In this document: piece by piece, positions 54,501 to 60,500 of the stretch
Layout of the letters: each line of letters opens with the position of its first letter
Numbering within the stretch: the stretch's first letter is position 1
DNA from: Heliopora coerulea
Lineage: Eukaryota > Cnidaria > Anthozoa > Scleralcyonacea > Helioporidae
Direction of reading: 5' to 3'
DNA length: 64,000 nt
NCBI GenBank assembly: GCA_030142905.1
Contig: JASJOG010000103.1
Location: 653,501 to 717,500, forward strand
Notes under the pieces: generated by a model
What the model saw: only the letters and a program-made list of their open reading frames with translations
Told to the model about the DNA's origin: nothing
The model's database searches: none
Made by a program: the position numbers and the translations under genes

Positions 54501-57500
54501 TCCAATAGCCAAACTTGTGTTACGAAGTTGGATGCCAAACTCCAGCCACGTTTATGAAGGAGAATGTATAAACACGTTGACTGAGGCAACCGTAAAAATC
54601 ATTTCGCCCTCAGTGAAAAGTGCATATTGGACCCAGGGTAATTTCTTTGGGTTTTCTAAATAGCTTCGAAATGCGCATTGCTGGTATAAGTGTATGTTAA
54701 ATTTAGCAATAACGGAATCTAGTCTGGTGGGCGGCCTATGAAATATGTATGGCCAATGTACACATTCATAATCTATCAAGGTTGAAGATAAGTCTAAATT
54801 ATATTCCGGGAGAGTCCTTACAATAACTATATACGCTGTATTATCTCATCAAAATTAGAGAAAATAATTTAATTGTTTTGGCAGGAATAAACTAGTGTTC
54901 CACAGTTTTCAGTTTTTTTCCTCTTTAGATACGGCGACCGCGCTCCTGTCACCAAAACTGGTCGAATATTTGCCATCGTCTGGATTCTTTTTGGTCTTGT
55001 CATAACCGGTATCACAACTGGAACTTTAACCATAGCGTTTACTACGCTCGCTTCTGCTGGTCAAGATGTAATTGTCTACGGGACCAAGGTATGTTACAAA
55101 GTTGTACCATTTCTGGGTAAAGGAAATACGAAAAATAAAGGGCATTGTAAATAATAATACTTTACTTCAGTTTTGAGTAATATCTTTATCACTAGTTGTA
55201 CTCACACCTTGAAAAAGAAGATGGTTAATCTGTCAATTTGGAGGGAAACCAACCAAAAGGCAAAACATCTAGTGCCTAAATCAGAGTCTTGTTCAATTTA
55301 CGACCAGGAAGCCAAATGCATTTTTCCATAATCTGAACAGCTCCGAGGGCGTTCTGAAGTACTGAAACACAACCAAAGTAATCTTTAGTTTCTGTCATAA
55401 AATATATGTAAACAAAATTTGGATTATACATGTATGAAACTAAATTTAAATAAACTTGTGTTAAAGAAATAGTTATAACTGACACGTACTTATCAGCGAG
55501 GACCATGATACAGAATAACCAATGTGGATATCTATCGTTCTGTGCATTAGCCTAAATTTAAAAACTATGAGAATTTAATTTTTCTTTTGACAAAAAATTA
55601 TGCGGCTTTTGCCGAGCTATTCCAGCTCCAACTGCGACACCTTGAATAAATACACTAGGTTGACAGTTTGCTTTTGTGGAATACCAGGCTTGGACTAGCC
55701 ATTGTGCCACCGCGCCACAGAACAATGGCTGACTATTGTTCCATTGTACGATGGCACAATGGCCAGTCCAAGCCTGTGTAATACCATGCACAATGCAGCG
55801 GTTTTTGTTGTTGAACTCATTCAGTGAAGGAAACCTGTGTTCAGCGTCACTTTCTTGCGTGCGCACACGCACAAAATACAGCCATACATACAGACTTATA
55901 GAAACATGTTTTCACGCAAGTAGTGGACAAAAATAATTTTGTTACATAAACTGGGATTAGTTTAACACAAACATCTTAACAGTCCAGTACGTCATGATAA
56001 ATGGGACATTTTTGTATCCTGCTTCAGGTTGCTGCTATTACCGATTCACCGGAGTACAGAACAGGTCTGAGATTGAATGGCAAAGTCAATGAAAATGGTG
56101 AATATTATTAATCTCGTATTTTGTTTATTACTCATTCAAAGCTTGTATGTTGTACAAAAAGAAATTTTGTATAACACCACGTTTGTGATTTAGTTCCGGC
56201 TAACAGTGAATTTAAAAATCATAGACACGTTCTTTTTAATCTGTACACCATTTTTACATTTTGTCGGCTTTAAGTCCGCATCTCGACGCTGTTTACTTGA
56301 CCGTTCGGTGAGAAAGATTTGTACGAGCAAGCCGACTGTTTTTTTCAACGAGTTTCGAGGTATTGTGAAATCGGAGGAAGAACACTTAACGAGTTTTTGA
56401 AATTACTTCTCAAACGAACCAGTATTTTAGGCGAAAATCCAGCCGAATATAGGCAAAATTCAGCAGTAATCTTCCTCCGATTTCTAAATACTGATTAATT
56501 ATGTATTTCTTTTGTTTTTGCTTTATGAATTATTAATGAGTTTGAGAAGCATTTAATCTTATTACATATGATGACATGATATTATTTGTGCAAGATCATG
56601 TGAAATTTTCGTAAGGGACGTTTTCCGGAAGTTTGAATCTACAATGACTTGTCTGATATTTTCCTATGCAAACTTTTTAAAGGTTATTCATGCTAAATAA
56701 CTAATGAAACACTGCCCGCCTGCCCTATTAGAAAAATCAACAAATGCTGGAATCACAAATGCTGTCGAAGACAGCATTTGTGATGCTTAATCTGAAATGT
56801 GATTGGGCTTTCTCTTAAGTGACTATTAAGAGATAATTCTCTCCAAGTTTTCTTAAAGGATCAAGTAAATTATTGGTAAAAAACAGAAAAGAATTCTTGC
56901 GTCGATTGCAAACACGAAATTGCTCACTTCCACGTACTAACGGTAAACAGCAAAGGTGGGGAAACTCGAGGTCACGTGGTAATTTCTGCACTGGTTTTCC
57001 GTTTACTTTAATCGTCATGGTTAATCTTTCTTTTGGATTAAAAGACTAGAGTTAATATCCTGGCAGACTATACATTAAAACAATGCAATTTGGTGTTTTC
57101 GTACATGAAATTATGGTAAGATGATGAAATGTCACGTGTGCGTAAAACCATAGAATTGTTTTGGAACATGGAACCTGCAAAACGTATGAGAAGATGAACT
57201 GACGTTTCGAGCGAAGGCCCAGGTTCGGAGTTAAACGTAAAATGATAAAAATCTATTTTTTGCTTCACGTGATTTTTTACCCATAAAAATACCACCTATA
57301 TATTTTGTATTTTATATCATTTTAAGTTTCACTCTGACGAAGGGCCTGGCTGGAAACGTCAGTTCTTTTGGCATTCAACGCTGCCTACACAGTACTCTAA
57401 TTTATATCATTGTTTTGGAACATATTGTAAAGAGTCGAATAATTTCTGCCTTCCCCCACAAAGAAAAATAGGTTAGTTGACAGATATGGATTTCAGGAAG

Positions 57501-60500
57501 CATTAAAAGATTGTAATGTCATATATTTTTATTTACGTTTAGCTGTATGGTTGAATCGTTTGGCCTTATATGTGATCATAGCTGGCAGACTTACATCAGA
57601 ACATCACAACATTTGAAAGTATCCAAAATTCAAACTACCCGATTTGAAAACTTTTTGGCTGTTAAAAAAAATCAGCATGATTAAGCCATCGAGGTCACTT
57701 TCAGCATTATTATAGCGCTCTCTATAGAAAGCTAAGTTTTGTAGTTTGGTCATTCTGAACAACTTGAAAAAAGCATTCGAGGTAAACGAGAGTGAACGAA
57801 AGGATTATAAAATGTCTTTCTATGTGGTCAATACCTCAATAATATTTGCTTTGGGTTTTGGTTCAAATTTTGGCCACGTTATCATTGCTCTGTCTGATGC
57901 AAATGCCACCGAATCGTTTCCCATAAGGACCAAACTTTCCTGCGAAATTTTTTATATACATGTATATGCTGTGATTTTATATGGTGAGTTTTTGTCCGAT
58001 TTTTAGGTGTTGTCTATAATACATTTGACGAGGTTTACTCAGCATTAGTGAACCGAGAAGTGAAAGGGATTCTGCTAGATGGTTATGCAGCTGGTGAGAA
58101 GGAAACTCTTTTGTCAAAACCTTACTTGAGAATTAAGAAGGTATTGGATTACTCGTCAGTGTATGGCATAGTGTGGTCAGGAAATTCAAGAAAACTGAAA
58201 AAATGCTTGAATTATTTCATGCAAGTCGAAACTGCAGATATGTTTGAAGAAATAAGAAGAAATATCAAGTCAGTCAAGGTACGAGATGGCATTTTTTTGA
58301 TAATATACGTGAATAAATATCACGATTTTGATTCAACGAGAGCAGTGCAATTTCAAGGTAATACATACAGTGCGGTAAAAAGGTAATACTAATTTTCTCT
58401 GAATTACCTTTTTTGGCACTGTATTACTTTTTTCATTTAGATTATTAATTGCTAATTGCATAGTTTCTTGTGCAATTTGTAAAAACACACATTCATGAGT
58501 TTTCAAATGCCTCAAATGGCACAAGTCCTTCGGATTTGCACTATTTTGATAGTATTTGAAAAACCCACTTGTGCATAAGAAAGAAAATGGTTTGAACCAC
58601 TGGCATAGCCGGCCCATTAGTTTTGGGCGGGCACAGGCACATTGCAATGAATTTGGCGAGGGGGATGACAGCTTAGTGAGAAGCACGAGTTTTCTGTGAG
58701 GTGAGGGAACACGGCCCCCAGGAAGTTTCTGAATTGTTGGGTCCTGAAATGCCATTACTTCATTTGAAGAGCAACTGTGCCCAGTTCTGACCTAGCTGTT
58801 CCTCAGGAATGCACACAAGACACTGTTAATGAAAATATAAATGTTGCACATCAAGTTTATAAATTATAATCAATACTAATAAATCAGACAAGCAAAATGT
58901 GTTTTCCAATCAGATATTTTATTATCGAGCTTTCGACCAAGATAATAGACCACCATAATAATTTTCAACCACCATGGTAAAATATCTGATCAGAGAACGC
59001 ATTTTACCCGTCTAATCATATATTTACGTGATAACGCTTCATCCACATTTTTAAGTGCTAATAGAGTGGGATATCCAATATAGTATATAGAGTGGGATAT
59101 CCAATGACGTCATTCCCCTGCGTGGTTGGCCGGGCACGTGTCTTGCCAGGCCGACCTTGGCTACGCCACTGGTCACTGGTTTCAGCCCGGAAGAATCAGC
59201 ACGTGTTTAAGGTAGATCGTCCAGGTTAGAATAGTCGTGAGAAAGACTGCTGATCACTGACGTTTCTGTAGCCTCTGCGGAAGTCATCTTCAAAGTCGAC
59301 TCCAAAGATGGCCACCGTTGAGGCTATCGAAACGTCAATTACCAACCGTCTTTCTCAAGACTACCCTAACCTGGACGATCTACCTTGATCCCTTCTGCGT
59401 GTTTTTCCAAATTGCACTTGCAAGCAAGCCATTACGTTTACTTATAAAATATTAAATACCCAAACGACTTTTGTCTTGCTGGAATTTTCCATACCAAACC
59501 CTTGAAGATGACCCGGCCCATCAATGATTCCGTTTAATTTATCAAAACCCGAGACTGTTAGGAAACTGCCGAAACTTGCTACATAAGAAAGAGGGGTTTT
59601 GAGCAAAAGCCCATCGTCGAAGTGAAACGAGTAACGAATGGCATTCAATGAAATTTCTTATCTAGCAAGTTTCTGCTGTTCCCTCACTCCTGTTAACTTA
59701 TCAACCGAGGGCGCTGTCCGTAATGACCGCGCCCTCGGTTGATATTAAAAATATCAGACTGTCAGACCAGGTTCTTGACAGTCTGATATTTTCCAGTGAT
59801 GACCAAGCGGACGAGGTTAATAAGGGCCTAATTATTTCTCAGTCTCAAAACAGTTCTCAGCCAAAATTTAGCTGAGTTAGACTGGAACAGAAGTTATCCT
59901 AACAGAAAACTCCGCAGGCTCAGACCAAGATCATAATTTGCTGCAATATGTATAAGCATATAATGACAACGAACATCCTGAAAATCGTGATTGTGATGTT
60001 GCGGAAGAGATTCAGGAGTATGCAGTAGAGTTAGCTGTACCTCAAATACAAACGAATGTCTCGGACATGATTGCCGTGGATACTTCAACGCCCAGCCAAG
60101 TGAATTCAAATGCTGCAGTTGACCAACAGAATAATACTTTTGACCCAGCAACTATAGTTTGTCTAAAACTTAGCATAGATTAGAAGGAAACAATAATAAA
60201 GATGAATTCATGTTAACCGCCCGAGTCAATTTTAAGCTAGTGAAAGAAACAACAGGGAAACCACTGCCAACGTTTCTCGCAAAATTGTGTTTTGTAAAAA
60301 CAGAACATAAGACGCAAATATGTATTCATTAAGCAAAGACAGATTATTTTGTGTACTAGATCTCCGTTTTACGGATACAGTATCTAGGGGTAAGTCTAGT
60401 CAGCCAAATCGAGGTGAAACATGAAACCAGTGAGGCTCATCTGAATGCAAAAGTTGCCGAAGCACTTTTCTTGCAAGAACGTTCTATAGCAGCTAGTTTA

